Notes: generated from the sequence alone by a model not told the origin. Shown: positions 9,732 through 20,715, numbered from the stretch's first letter. The stretch is DNA of 42,317 nucleotides from Chara braunii (GCA_003427395.1 BFEA01000032.1:4399462-4441778); one strand, 5' to 3'. Made by a program: numbers and translations.

Positions 9732-11000
9732 TAGTAAAATTGTCCAAATGATATTTCAATGGAAGTACACCTCGCGAAACTATTTAACTACCGGAGTTTT
9801 TCAACACATTGATTTATATCATTGTTGGTTTGTTTTAAATTTTAATAGTTTTATCTCATACATTTGAGATGTGATATTCGTATGGGTACGTCGATTTTTA
9901 CTAAGTGTGTCATTTAGTTTTTAATATTACTGATAATAATAAATTCAATATTTTATTTGTTTCTTGTTTGTTAATCCATTTTTTCATTGGAGTTAGTCAA
10001 GTGTACAATTTTATCATATGTATATTATCATTTTAGCAAATAGTTTTGCATGAAGGAGATTGTCATCTCTATTGATATCACATCGAAAAAGATACTATTT
10101 TGATCTTCCCTCACTCATAATTATAATATTGATTTATTTACATCACGTGTTTGCACTATAATGTCCGACTATTTGGTTATTAGGCTTACTTGCTTACTCG
10201 TCTACGACCTAGTTAATCTACTGAAGCAATTTTATCTCATACATCTCAAGGATGTTGTTCATACACTTACGTATCAAAGTAATCGGGATCTTGTGACTTC
10301 CAATTTATAAAGTTTGTAATTAATGATTTAAATTCAAATAAGAACGTTTTTTACCTTATGCTCGTCGTTACATTTTGTATTATTCAACACTGTTAAGTTC
10401 ATAATGTTTGCTCTTATGATCAATACATCACTGTTCACATGTGACTAGTTAGTTTGTTAAGGCATCTATTAATTTTAGTAACCAATTAATTTTTTAATAG
10501 ATCAAAATGATCAATGTTGCTACGAGAAATTCAATTTTTTAACCTCATATATATCATTGTATTAAGTCATTCTCATTTAACCCATGTTCTGGTAAGGTAC
10601 AAGTTATTACCTACTGGTGGACACGTAATCACAATTACATAGAAGGAATGTCATTATGCTTATATAGGAGGAATCCACATTTTACAAAAAACAATATCAT
10701 CACAATAACCTCGCATGAGTTATAAATCTTAGTGCTATATATTTTCAAATAAATTAATTATCTCAAACTCTCTTAGTTTGGTTGTTAATAGGTATTTATT
10801 TGTTTACTCGTAAATAAACCGGTTCGCTTAATTACTTAGTCATCTATTATCTTATGAAATCACAAGCAATAAAACAATGTTTAAAAAATTACTATGACAT
10901 CAAAGTTTATCGCACAACACTGGCGGTTAAGATGTTTTGAAAAAAAAAACAAAAAACATGTGAAACATTGACTTATCCACATTTATTTTGCAATACTAAT
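9732..11000. other. AT-rich intergenic, nothing recognised
   Basis: Fairly uniform AT-rich sequence without long repeats, clear element ends or coding signal. Confidence 0.5.
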
Positions 11001-11005
11001 AACAT

Positions 11006-11098
11006 TGTCTCGGTTCGGATTGTTCTCTGCAACTCGAGAACATGAAGTTGGAATCACTAGTAATCGCGGATCAGCATGCCACGGTGAATATGTACTCA

Positions 11099-11131
<33 letters not shown>

Positions 11132-11152
11132 ATTTTTTTTGCTCGAAATCGT
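11006..11152 (+). pseudogene. fragment of mitochondrial-type small-subunit rRNA (nuclear organelle-DNA insert)
   Basis: Contains the universally conserved 3' region of bacterial-type SSU rRNA: CTCTGCAACTCGAGAACATG, GGAATCACTAGTAATCGCGG, ATGCCACGGTGAATATGTAC, TTGTACACACCGCCCGTCAC. The combination GTGAATATGTAC plus AAGTTGGAATC and GCTCGAAATCG is close to plant mitochondrial 18S (rrn18) rather than chloroplast 16S as I remember it. Homology stops abruptly at about 11152, before the 3' end of the rRNA, and starts in the middle of the gene. It is therefore a short organelle-derived insert (NUMT), not a functional gene. A bacterial contaminant origin is less likely given the AT-rich nuclear flanks. 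Confidence 0.85.
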
Positions 11153-11346
11153 CTCTATGATAAACAAAAAAATGAAGTGATTGAACTCCCATGTTACCAT
11201 GAGAGGGACCCATCTTGAGCCCACACAATAAATCCAAAAACTTCAATACATATCATAGATAGGGGTCGAAAGTTGTGTTTTCCCGCCCTCCGGACCACCC
11301 GTGATAGCCTTGTTTTTTTTTCATAAATTTTTATAACAATATCAAT

Positions 11347-11550
11347 CTAGGCTACCGGTCGGGCTGCCCGGGTGACCTTGTTTGCCTGGGCGACCCGCCC
11401 GTTACAAAAGCCAAAGTGGTGCCGAAAAAAAAAAATTAATAATAATAAAAAATATTATGTAGAAAAATAAAATGAGCAGTTTTTGTCTCATGGTGACATC
11501 TAAAATCTTGACTAAATAAACAATAAAAAAGAAAGTTTAATATATATATA
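11347..11550. mobile_element. family B MITE, left part, cut by a family A insertion
   Basis: Begins CTAGGCTACC at 11347 and shares the family B centre (ATTATGTAGAAAAATAAAAT and a TTTTGTCTCATGGTGACATC block). At 11551 it is interrupted by the start CAGGGTCAACC of a family A element. No right end of this copy was found. Confidence 0.6.
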
Positions 11551-12968
11551 CAGGGTCAACCAGCCCGTACGTACGGAGGTCCCCGAGCTGAACTCCGTAC
11601 GTACGAGCATTCGGGATCTCGTTCGGGGTCAGAACCGGAAGGCGCTCATCCCCACCAAAAGTTATTTTGAGGTCTAAAAATAAGTTGTTTTTTCTAAATG
11701 TTTTTCTGTGAGTTCTCTATGATGTGAGGTACATACCTATAAATTTGAAAATTGTGTGGCTAAACCGAACAAAAATTAAAAATCACAAAATATTGTGGTG
11801 TCAAAACGTGCTCGCATACGTACTATTTTACTATTTTTCACTTTTTATTTTTTATTTTGACTTTATTGCGGGACCTAAACAATTTCACTATTTTTTGAAA
11901 CTTTTTTAATGTGTTTTGTATTGTGTGAAGTACACATCTGTAAATTTTCATGGCATTTGGCTGCCCCCAAAACAAATGAAAAATCGCCAAAGATGGCGGT
12001 GTCGAAAACATGTTTGCTCATTCACTAATTTTGTTTCTCTTTAAACCACCAGTACCTCCGCCAGTGTCGGGAAATTACGTTGTCCTGGCCAGTACCCGAA
12101 GTTTTCGGGGCTCGGACACAGGGGCGACAATGTTCTAAAAATCGTAGTTTTCTTTTGCCCGTGCGTGAAAGAAAAATGAAAAAAAAAACAGTCTTTGTAC
12201 TGCAATGATGTCATGCAGGGTAGTCTAGGAGGCAGTGCTTACAGTCTTGAATGCATCTTACAACAAAGACGGTCACATTCTGAACTTGTTGTTTTCTTTT
12301 TTTTATTTCTCTTTTGTTTGTTATGTGCCCTCTGCCAACGAGGCAGGGCGGAATCCGTGATCTGCTCTAGTTGTGTTTCCTCAGATGATTGTCACCCTTA
12401 TGTATCCAGCCGTTTTCAAGGCCAAATCCGTGTTTCTTTTTTTTTTCTTGTTTTCTTTTTCAGGAATCTGACAGTCTGAATCCGTGATTTGCTCGAGCTT
12501 TGTTCTCTAAGAGGATTGTAACCCTGATCACACTGGCACTTACGAGAATGTATCTTGCCATTTTCACGGTCGAATCCGTGTTTCAGTTTTTTTTTTTTTT
12601 TTTTTAGTTTCTATAATCTGACAGCCTGGCCACGGGGCTGAGATGCCCTCACTGAGGGCACACTCACACTAACACTTCCGAGAATGTATACAGTTGCAAT
12701 CACATCCAGAGCTTTGTTTCTTTTTCTTGTTTTGTGAGTTTTCATGGTTGCATTTTTTTTTTATTATTATTTTTTTTTGCTCTTCCCGTGAGAGTACCAT
12801 AAAGAAATGGAGTGGAACCCAGGCTCGGCAAAACTCGGAGCGTAGTGAAAATCAGGGTCGGCAAAACAGGCTCGGAGGTACTGGTGGTTTAAATTTTTTC
12901 TTATTTTTATTATTAGTTTTGTATGTTATTTTTATTTTAAAATTTGTAAGTAATTTGGATGTAATGCT
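11551..12968 (+). mobile_element. family A element, CCGTACGTACGG variant, split by a family C insertion
   Basis: Starts CAGGGTCAACC. The body matches the 6331 and 19978 copies in order (CCTAAAAATAAG, AAAATCGCCAAAGATGGCGG), but its GC-rich head carries CCGTACGTACGG (11565-11576, and again at about 11595) where the others have CCGAACGTTCGG. The body is interrupted at 12045-12888 by a family C element and resumes at 12893 with sequence colinear with the uninterrupted copies. The right end is lost where another copy in the opposite orientation begins at 12969. Confidence 0.7.
12045..12888. mobile_element. family C element, complete, flanked by TTAA
   Basis: Starts ACCACCAGTACCTCCG and ends CGGAGGTACTGGTGGT, a perfect 16-bp TIR. 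It is flanked on both sides by TTAA (12041-12044 and 12889-12892). It lies inside a family A body whose paralogues show the unoccupied site. The 844-bp interior contains degenerate repeats of AATCCGTG(T/A)TT and of the family D motif (GGGCACACTCACACTAACAC at about 12656). There is no transposase frame. TTAA target duplication is typical of piggyBac-like elements, but no enzyme is present to confirm this. Confidence 0.8.
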
Positions 12969-13046
12969 TAGGGTAATAGGCATTCGGGACGGGCCAAATG
13001 CCCGAACCCGAATGTCCGAGCGTACATGACCCTTTTGGGATGCGTT

Positions 13047-13563
13047 GTCGAGCGCATCGGGCCCCGTGTGAGCGAGGGCCCTCCCAACTATGTCACGCAG
13101 GAGTTAGAACAAAACATAATCAAGAGACTACTTAGGACGATGCATAAATAATCCTGCAAGCCGCCGAGACGGACGTGGCTCAATTGTCCCTTCGCCGCTC
13201 TAGCCGGGTGCCCCAGCTGTACATCCCACGGTTCCCTACGACAGGATAGGTTTTCGCGGGGCACATCTTACCTTTCCTAAGGGGCTGTCACCACCCTGAG
13301 GATACGCCCCTGAGGGTGGTGACAATCCCTTATGGAAAGTAAGGTATGCCCCTCGTGAACCTATCCTGTCGTAGGGGACCAACGGAGGTATAGCTGGCGC
13401 ACCCGGCTAGAGCGGCGAAGGGACAATACAACCGCGTCCGTCTCGGCGGTTCGCGGGATTATTTATGCATCGTCCTAAGTTGTATCTTTATTATATTTTG
13501 TTCTAACTCCTGCGTGACATAGTCGGGAGGGCCCTCGCTCACGCAGGGGCGGATGCGCTCAAC
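13047..13563. repeat. long foldback (near-perfect inverted repeat, arms about 250 bp)
   Basis: The arms 13047-13297 and 13313-13563 are reverse complements with scattered mismatches, and the spacer is only about 15 bases. The centre is TGTCACCACCCT ... AGGGTGGTGACA. Blocks such as CCTATCCTGTCGTAGGG, CGCCGCTCTAGCCGGGTG and TTATTTATGCATCGTCCTAAG pair across the arms. The outer ends are GTCGAGCGCATC and its inverse (GTTGAGCGCATC). GCGTT flanks both sides (13042-13046 and 13565-13569), a possible short target duplication within a family A element. Transcribed, it would form a very long hairpin RNA. No protein frame. Confidence 0.85.
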
Positions 13564-13592
13564 AGCGTTCGGCCACTCGAGCCGAACGCGGA

Positions 13593-14162
13593 NNNNNNNN
13601 NNNNNNNNNNNNNNNNNNNNNNNNNNNNNNNNNNNNNNNNNNNNNNNNNNNNNNNNNNNNNNNNNNNNNNNNNNNNNNNNNNNNNNNNNNNNNNNNNNNN
13701 NNNNNNNNNNNNNNNNNNNNNNNNNNNNNNNNNNNNNNNNNNNNNNNNNNNNNNNNNNNNNNNNNNNNNNNNNNNNNNNNNNNNNNNNNNNNNNNNNNNN
13801 NNNNNNNNNNNNNNNNNNNNNNNNNNNNNNNNNNNNNNNNNNNNNNNNNNNNNNNNNNNNNNNNNNNNNNNNNNNNNNNNNNNNNNNNNNNNNNNNNNNN
13901 NNNNNNNNNNNNNNNNNNNNNNNNNNNNNNNNNNNNNNNNNNNNNNNNNNNNNNNNNNNNNNNNNNNNNNNNNNNNNNNNNNNNNNNNNNNNNNNNNNNN
14001 NNNNNNNNNNNNNNNNNNNNNNNNNNNNNNNNNNNNNNNNNNNNNNNNNNNNNNNNNNNNNNNNNNNNNNNNNNNNNNNNNNNNNNNNNNNNNNNNNNNN
14101 NNNNNNNNNNNNNNNNNNNNNNNNNNNNNNNNNNNNNNNNNNNNNNNNNNNNNNNNNNNNNN
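13593..14162. other. assembly gap (570 N)
   Basis: Unknown bases. The gap begins 30 bases after the foldback and ends in a long A run, both difficult for short-read assembly. Open frames crossing it are meaningless. Confidence 1.
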
Positions 14163-14197
<35 letters not shown>

Positions 14198-14796
14198 GAA
14201 AACAATATATCTTATACAGAAAAATAAACTAAACAACATTTGCCTCAACGTTACATCCAAATTATTTACCAAATTTGAATGAAATTATAAAAATAAAATT
14301 ACCAATAATAATAAAAATTAGAAAAATAAAACGAGAATGAAATTATTGAGTAGGCGAGCATGTTTTTAACACCGCCATCTTTGGTGATTTTTTTTTTTTT
14401 TTTTTTTGTCACAAATGCCATGAAAATTACATATGTGTACCTCACATAATAGAAAAAATGCAAATAAAGTTTAAAATAATAATAATTTTTTTCATGCCCC
14501 AAAATAAAGAAAAAACAAAAAGTGAAAAGAGAAGAAAAACAAATTAGTGAGTGGGCAAACAAGTTTTGACACCACCATCTTTGCTGATTTTTCATTTCTT
14601 TTTTTGTTGAACAGAATGTTTCAAAATTAAGAGGGGGATACCTTACATCGCAAGGAACTCACAGAAAAACGTTCAGAAAAAAATATTAATATTTAGGTGT
14701 CAAAATAATTTTTTGTGGGGTCCAAACCCCTTCAGGTACGCCTGAACGTTCGGGGGTCAGCCTAGGGGTCTCCGTACGTTCGGCCTGGCAACCTTG

Positions 14797-15500
14797 GTTT
14801 AGGCCCCAGAATAAAGTAAAAACAAAAGGTTAAAAATGAAAAAAACAAATAGTCACGTTTTGACACAACCATATTTGGTGATTTTTAATTTTATTTTGGC
14901 TTAGCAAATAACTTCAAATTTATACGCACCTACCTCATATTATCGAGAACTCACAAAAAAAAAATTCAGAAAAAAAAAATTATTTTTTAGGCCCTGAAGT
15001 AAAATTTGGCGGGGGCCGGACGCTTTTGGGTTCGGACCCCGAGCGGGACCACGAGCACCCGTACGTACGGAGGTTGGTCCGGGACCTCCATACGTACGGG
15101 CGTTCAGGGTATCGTTCGAGGTCTGAACCCGATGGCGTTCCATCTCCGCCAAAAAATATTTTGAATCTTAAAAATAAATTTTTGCTTTTGAATTTTGTTT
15201 TTTAATTCTCTATGATGTGAGGTACGTGCCTATAAATTTTGAAGTCGTTTTGCTAAGCCAAACAAAATTAAAAATCGCCAAAGATGATTGTGTCAAAACG
15301 TGACTTTTTTTTTTTTTGTAACCTTTTGTTTTTACGCTATTCCGGGGCCTAAACAATTTTATTATATTTTGAATTTTAGTGAGTTTTGTTTTATGTGAAG
15401 TACACATCTGTAAATTTGTAGGGCATTTGACTGTTCCAAAAAAATTAGAAAAATCACCAAAGATGCCGGTGTCAAAAACGTTCTCGCTCACTCACTGATG
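14797..15500. mobile_element. head-to-head family A copies (large inverted arrangement)
   Basis: 14797-15058 reads as family A in reverse and 15100-15500 as family A forward. The two meet at GC-rich heads around 15059-15100, each with a GTACGTACGG motif. Both halves contain CAAAATTAAAAATCGCCAAA-type internal blocks. No flanking TSD was found. Confidence 0.6.
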
Positions 15501-16052
15501 TTAATTCTTTTTTTATTTTTTTTATTTCTTTTATTAGTTTTATTTTCTGTTTTTTCCTTTTATTTCAAATTCAGTAAGGAATTTGGATTTAAACCTAAAA
15601 AAAATATTGTTTATGTTATTTATTTTAATAACATATTTTTTTATCAGTTGGTAGGTAAGGAAAGGTCTCAAAGAGAACAGTTACCATGCAAGACAAAGTT
15701 CAACGTACACAAGTTCACTCGAACTCATCGTAAACACAAGTACACACGAATGTTTAAGTATGCAAACGAAAGATAAATGATTGCACACGACGGTGGGTAT
15801 GGCACCCCGACCGGTTTCAACCGCCACCACGCGGTCCTCCTCAGTGGGAAACCACTTGTCATCGTTCTCAACTTAGCTTACTTCCCACCTCCGTCGTCCA
15901 CCTGCGGCATCGCGAGACGCCAACAGGTACACTAAACGTCGGACCAAGTAAAATTTCAAGGCATTTAACAGTGCAAAAAAAAAAAAAAAAAAATTGTCAA
16001 AGATGGCGGTGTCAAAAACGTGTTTGTTCACACACTAATTTTAATTTTCTTT
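15500..16052. other. family A-derived and unassigned sequence
   Basis: 15500-15620 and 15955-16052 match family A internal sequence (AAAGATGGCGGTGTCAAAAA). 15640-15950 is unrelated GC-richer DNA (for example CCTCCGTCGTCCACCTG), perhaps another insertion. No gene was recognised. Confidence 0.4.
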
Positions 16053-16529
16053 CTAGGTTTCCAATGGTCTGGAGACCAAACGGCTCCCCCGGGCGTCAGG
16101 TACTCCCGTCGTCCGGATTTTCGGACGACGACTTTTTGGCACAAAAAAAAAAAAAAAAAAAAAAATCACAATATTGCGCATGCCCTAGAGAACCCCCACA
16201 AAAAGTTTTAGATTTTTCTAAGCATTTGATGATAGGGTGGTATTTGTTTTGGGGGGGGGGGTGCGATGGGTTTTGGTGCGGATAGGAGGGGTATAGGTGG
16301 GGATTAGAATCTTTGAAGATTTTTATTATTTATTTTACTGGCCCAAATGATCCAAAAATTTGGTTGCATACACCTAATGTAAGGTGGAAGCCACACAAGT
16401 TTTTTTTTTTTTTTTTTTTTTTTTTGCGCTAGGTCGGACATAACCTGTCCGGTCCGACGTCCGACCAGACGTCCGGTCGGATATCCCGGACGGTCAGGGG
16501 GGTCTCGGACATCCGATCCAACAACCTAG
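16053..16529. mobile_element. hAT-like MITE with GTCCG palindromes
   Basis: Left end CTAGGTTTCCAATGGTCTGG, right end ATCCAACAACCTAG. The flanks TTTTCTTT (16045-16052) and TTCTCTTT (16530-16537) agree in 7 of 8 bases and lie inside a family A body. Subterminal sequence is full of GTCCGG/CGGAC motifs (for example CGACGTCCGACCAGACGTCC). The centre has A, G and T homopolymers. No coding capacity. Confidence 0.65.
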
Positions 16530-16699
16530 TTCTCTTTTCATTATTTTTACTTTTATTTGGAAAATTTTGCAAAATACCCCTAAATTTTCTGTTTATTTTT
16601 TATTTATCCTCGAACGACCGATGCTTTTTTATTTGCCTGTCTTACAACGACTCAAGTTTCCTGAAAACCCCTGGCATCACTTTGGTCTGAAATATATTC

Positions 16700-16830
16700 A
16701 ATATGCCCCTACCGGTACCGCTGCAAAATTTCTTGTATGCCCCTACTTGTTGGTCGTTCAGAACATGCAGCAAAATTTATCGTATGCCCCTACCGGTACC
16801 ATGCATCTTTTCAGTATGCCCCCACGACCG
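16700..16830. repeat. short tandem motif cluster (TATGCCCCTACCGGTACC)
   Basis: TATGCCCCTACCGGTACC or close variants recur at about 16702, 16736, 16782 and 16815. CAAAATTT(C/A)T(T/C)GTATGCCCC links the first three. Minisatellite-like; the frames through it are repeat artefacts. Confidence 0.7.
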
Positions 16831-16839
16831 TTGTTGGCA

Positions 16840-17480
16840 ATTGCGGTCGTTCACCTGAACCTGGGATGGGAGATATCGGGGTAAGGATCTCCAACGACCA
16901 ACCAGCCAGCCATCGTGGTCGCCTTGGTCATGGAAATTGAAGTTGAATTGATTACGTGCGTAGTGACACAAGAAGACAAGTCACAATGATTTGTGTATGT
17001 TGCGAAGGAAATACACCATGTCAAACCAAAGTACGCGTCAATGAAGCATCAACAAAAAAGTCAATGATAACATCAACATGTCTCAGGGTCGACGTCCCCG
17101 ACGCTGCGTTTCGGCAACCGCCACATTGCCTTTATCAGGGGGTACCACCAACGTCTCTACCTCGTATATGTTCGTCTATCCAACATTCCGACTTGCGTGC
17201 CGTCTACACCCAACCCTCCGGACGGTCAAGTACATCAAACTTCGACAGTCATGAGCTAGAGGTCGACTAACAGTGTATTAGAGGCTTAAATCACCTCGTA
17301 GTCGTATTCCCCGAAACGTTCTTATCGTTGTAGAACCCTCTGCAACTCCCCAAAAAATTATGACTTCGAATATAATGATAAATCTGCCCAATTACACCTT
17401 GTCGTATTTTACAAACCAAGGTGTCACACAAGTACAGGTACTGTCAAAACCTTAGACCAAAATGTGGGAAAACAATAGTT
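16840..17480. other. intergenic, nothing recognised
   Basis: Mixed composition with short open frames that resemble no family I know. Confidence 0.4.
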
Positions 17481-17489
17481 GCATCTGGG

Positions 17490-17980
17490 ACTACGAGTAA
17501 ATGGTAAAAAAAGGTCATAGCAAAAAAAAAAAAAAAAACCCTTCGAAAAAAAAACTTATGTATAAAAATAATTTATCTCCAGACTCTCATCCAAATTCTT
17601 TATCAATTTTATTTTATTTTTTGCCATGCCGGGCAAGTGATCATGAGCCACTCTGGTAGCTTAGGATTTTATTTATTATTTTTGTCTTTTTTTTGCTGGG
17701 ACCTCCTTCGGTCTTTGTGCGGCCTCGACTTCCGTCCAAACCAGATGACTCGAACGTTTCAACTGGTAACTTAAGATAATAATAAAAGATATTTTTTTTA
17801 ATTTTTATTTTATTTTATTCAATTTAGTCAAAATATTTGATGTAACCCTGAGGTAAAAGTTGTTCAATTAAAATTTTTGCATCATTTTTTTTTTTTTTGC
17901 TAGGCCTTTTGTCCATCCTCGCACGGTCGGGCCATTCTCTGAAATAAGGTCACCCGGACAGTCCGACTGGTAACCTAGTA
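17490..17980. mobile_element. two or more degenerate family B copies
   Basis: Family B right-end sequence occurs at about 17620-17666 (GCCGGGCAAGTGATCATGAG, then CTGGTAGCTTAG). Further family B blocks follow at about 17697-17776 (ending CTGGTAACTTAAG) and 17910-17977 (ending GACTGGTAACCTAG). None has a clear TSD. Confidence 0.5.
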
Positions 17981-18463
17981 AACTACTTTTTTTTTTTTTT
18001 CCTTTTTAAACCCGAAATGCAGATTAGAGTTACTTGAATGACGGACTAGCTGAAGCACATGGTAGATTGGTCACTCGAATCAGCGACGTATTAAGGATAT
18101 GTTTTACAAATGTAAAAATTCTGGAATAACCAAAGTCATGGAAATATGAGATCGATGAGGTTGCCTACTACGTGGCAATAACCTAAAACAATAATTAGTT
18201 TTTCCTTTTGGTTCTTACCAGTAGGAATGCATCCTTTTGGTTTGGGTTAATCAAATTTATAAATAAATACTGGTTGTTAAAATAGTAGTGAACATAATGG
18301 TGGTTGAATAATTTTTTATATCATCTGCTGTTTTAAGTTTTTACATATCCGTCATAGCATTTTATCGATATGAACCTAACTCTCTTTCACCTCTTTCTCA
18401 ATGAAGATGCATATTATTAAAAAAATTTACATCCATCATTTAATACATTTATGATATATACAA

Positions 18464-18889
18464 CTAGGCTACCAAAGTGGACCGGGGTCATTTGCCCGAC
18501 CGGGCAAAAAAATAATTTAAAAATAAAAATAAAAATAAATAAATTTGATTTTTTTTTTCTGAGTTTGATAAATAATTTTGATGTAACGCTGGGACAAAAG
18601 TTGTTCAGTTTATTTTTTTGTATAACTTTTCTAGGCTACCAGCCGGGCCGCCCGGGTTTCGGGTTACCAGCCCGTGCAAGGACAAGGGAAGGTCCCAAAA
18701 AAAAAAAAAAAATCCCAAAAATCTGAAACAATACTATGTTATGTAGAAAAATAAACTAAACAACTTTTGCCTCAGGCTCACATCGAAATTCTTTACCAAA
18801 CCTAAAATATAAAATAAAATTAAAAAAAAAAAAAATTATCTTTTTGACCCGGCTGGGCAAGTGACCCCGGACCACTCTGGTAGCCTAGT

Positions 18890-18922
<33 letters not shown>

Positions 18923-18994
18923 NNTNNTACGATCTCCCCTGGTCCTTGCACGGGCTGGCTACCCGGGATCCGGACAGCCCGGTTGGTAGCCTAG
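18464..18994. mobile_element. family B MITE (outer copy) with 8-bp TSD, hosting a nested copy
   Basis: Begins CTAGGCTACCAAAGTGG and ends GGTTGGTAGCCTAG, with the exact 8-bp TSD ATATACAA (18456-18463 and 18995-19002). The interior is split by another family B copy at 18631-18888. A long T run with N calls at 18923-18924 and 18926-18927 shows imperfect assembly here. Confidence 0.88.
18631..18888. mobile_element. family B MITE (inner, nested copy) with 8-bp TSD
   Basis: CTAGGCTACCAG ... CTGGTAGCCTAG, 258 bp, with exact TSD TAACTTTT (18623-18630 and 18889-18896). It is inserted in opposite orientation inside the outer family B element, so it is the younger of the two. Confidence 0.92.
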
Positions 18995-19296
18995 ATATAC
19001 AAGATATTTCAATCAGTATTGCTATGAATTTTATTCTATATATTTTTTTTTATGGGTTTTCAATGTCTCATATTATTTTTTTAAGGGTTAGGCTTATGTT
19101 TTTGTTTTTATACATATAGGAACTATAACATAAAACTTAAACCGTAACTTAATCCAACATAAAAAGTTAGGATTCCGGTGAGGTAGGACCATGTGATTGC
19201 ATCAGGCGCCGACCGAAAGGCTCAGGTGGGTAATGCCTTATAATTTTTAAGTGTTAAATTTGGTGATTTTTTGCACTTCTAATAATGGACAAAAAC

Positions 19297-19568
19297 CTAG
19301 GCTACCAGCCGGGCCGCCCGGGTCCCGGGTGGCCAGCCCGTGCAAGTCCCAGCAAAAAAAACAAAAACAAAACAAAACTTCAAAAAAATCAGAAAAAAAC
19401 TATGTTATGCAGAAAAATAAGCTGAACAACTTTTGCCTCAAGGTCACATCGAAATTCTTCATCAAATTCAGAATAAACATTAAAATTAGATTTTTTTTAT
19501 TATTATTATTATTTTTAATTTTTTTGGTCCGGCCGGGCAAGTGACACCGGGCCACTCTGGTAGCCTAA
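19297..19568. mobile_element. family B MITE with 8-bp TSD
   Basis: Starts CTAGGCTACCAG and ends CTGGTAGCCTAA (last base differs). Exact 8-bp TSD ACAAAAAC (19289-19296 and 19569-19576). 272 bp, no coding capacity. Confidence 0.9.
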
Positions 19569-19576
19569 ACAAAAAC

Positions 19577-19969
19577 ATATAAAAAATTGATAAACTCTAA
19601 ATTAAATCATGTGATCTTTCGAGGAAAAATATAATAAGAATGGAGGAAAAAAAATTGGACTATGAACTAAATGTCGTGTCAATTCATCATATTTTTTATT
19701 TTTGACACTCTACAACATGTGGACCAACAAAAAAATACCAAAATTTTTGCAATTTTAATTATCAGTAAAATGCCTAAAAAACCTCAAAAATAGAGGATAT
19801 GTACATCACGTCATGATCTTTCTTTTTAAAATATGAAAATCACATTATTTACATGTAGCCCTTATGAACCTGTGTTATTGGTCCCCCGAATTTTCGTTGC
19901 CGGGTAGAGTGGTGGCTTAGTGCAGTAAATTTATGAAAAACTTAAAGTCGTAAGCTTAAATAAAATATT
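19577..19969. other. AT-rich intergenic, nothing recognised
   Basis: No element ends or coding signal. Confidence 0.5.
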
Positions 19970-19977
19970 TAAGCATT

Positions 19978-20707
19978 TAGGGTTACCAAACCGAATGTTC
20001 GGGGGCCCCCGTGCTGGCCCTTGAACGTTCGGACGTTCGGGGTCCCGTTTGGGGGCCGAACACCTCCAGGTTCGGCCCCCGCAAAAAAACATTTCAAGGC
20101 CTAAAAATAAGTTTATTTTTTTGAATTTTGTTTTGTGAGTTGTCTATGATGTAACCTACACGTCTATAAATTTAGAAGTCATTCTGCTAAGCCAAAAAAA
20201 CATTAAAAATGGTCAAAGATGGGGGTGTCAAAACATGCTCGCCCACTCACTATTTTATTTTTTTTCACTTTTAACTTTTTGTTTTCACTTTATTTCGGGA
20301 CCTAAAAAAATTATTATTTTTTGAAAAGTTTTTAATGGGTTATTGATTATATAAACTACATATCTGTAAATTTTTAGGGCATTTGTCAATGCCAAAAAAT
20401 AATTAAAAATTGGCAAAGATGGCGGTGTTGAAAAGGTGCTGACACACTCACTCATTTTAATTCTCTTTTTGTTTTTTTAATTTTTATTATAGTGTTTATT
20501 TTCTGTATCTGATTTGTAATTTAAATTTGGTAAAGAATTTGAATGTAGTGCCCATGCAAATGTTGTTTAGTTTATTTTTCTCCATAACATTTTTTTTTTT
20601 CAAAAGTTTTTGATTTTTTTTTTTTTTTTTTTTGGTCCGTCCGAACGCCTTCCGAAGGGGTCCGGTACGTTCGGGCGTTTGGCCCGTCCCGAACGCCGAC
20701 AACCCTG
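19978..20707. mobile_element. family A hAT-like MITE, complete, with 8-bp TSD
   Basis: Begins TAGGGTTACC and ends CGACAACCCTG. The outermost base pair is mismatched, as is known for Ac. Exact 8-bp TSD TAAGCATT (19970-19977 and 20708-20715). Body colinear with 6331-7096, including GAACGTTCGGACGTTCGG, two AAAGATGG blocks and terminal CGTTCGGGCG. 730 bp, non-coding. Confidence 0.92.
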
Positions 20708-20715
20708 TAAGCATT

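Larger units (their letters stand above)
12969..14796 (-). mobile_element. family A element(s) in reverse orientation, containing a foldback and an assembly gap
   Basis: Begins TAGGGTAATAGGCATTCGGG at 12969, the reverse of the usual right end. It ends at about 14796 with GGCCTGGCAACCTTG, the reverse of the usual left end. Between them lie the 517-bp foldback, the N gap, and two AAAGATGG-type internal blocks in reverse. The flanks do not give a clean 8-bp TSD, so the assembly or a rearrangement may have joined parts of two copies. Confidence 0.55.

Noticed and set aside
13459-14272. Open frames of over 200 codons crossing the N gap
   Set aside because: They consist mainly of unknown residues and poly-A or poly-T translation.
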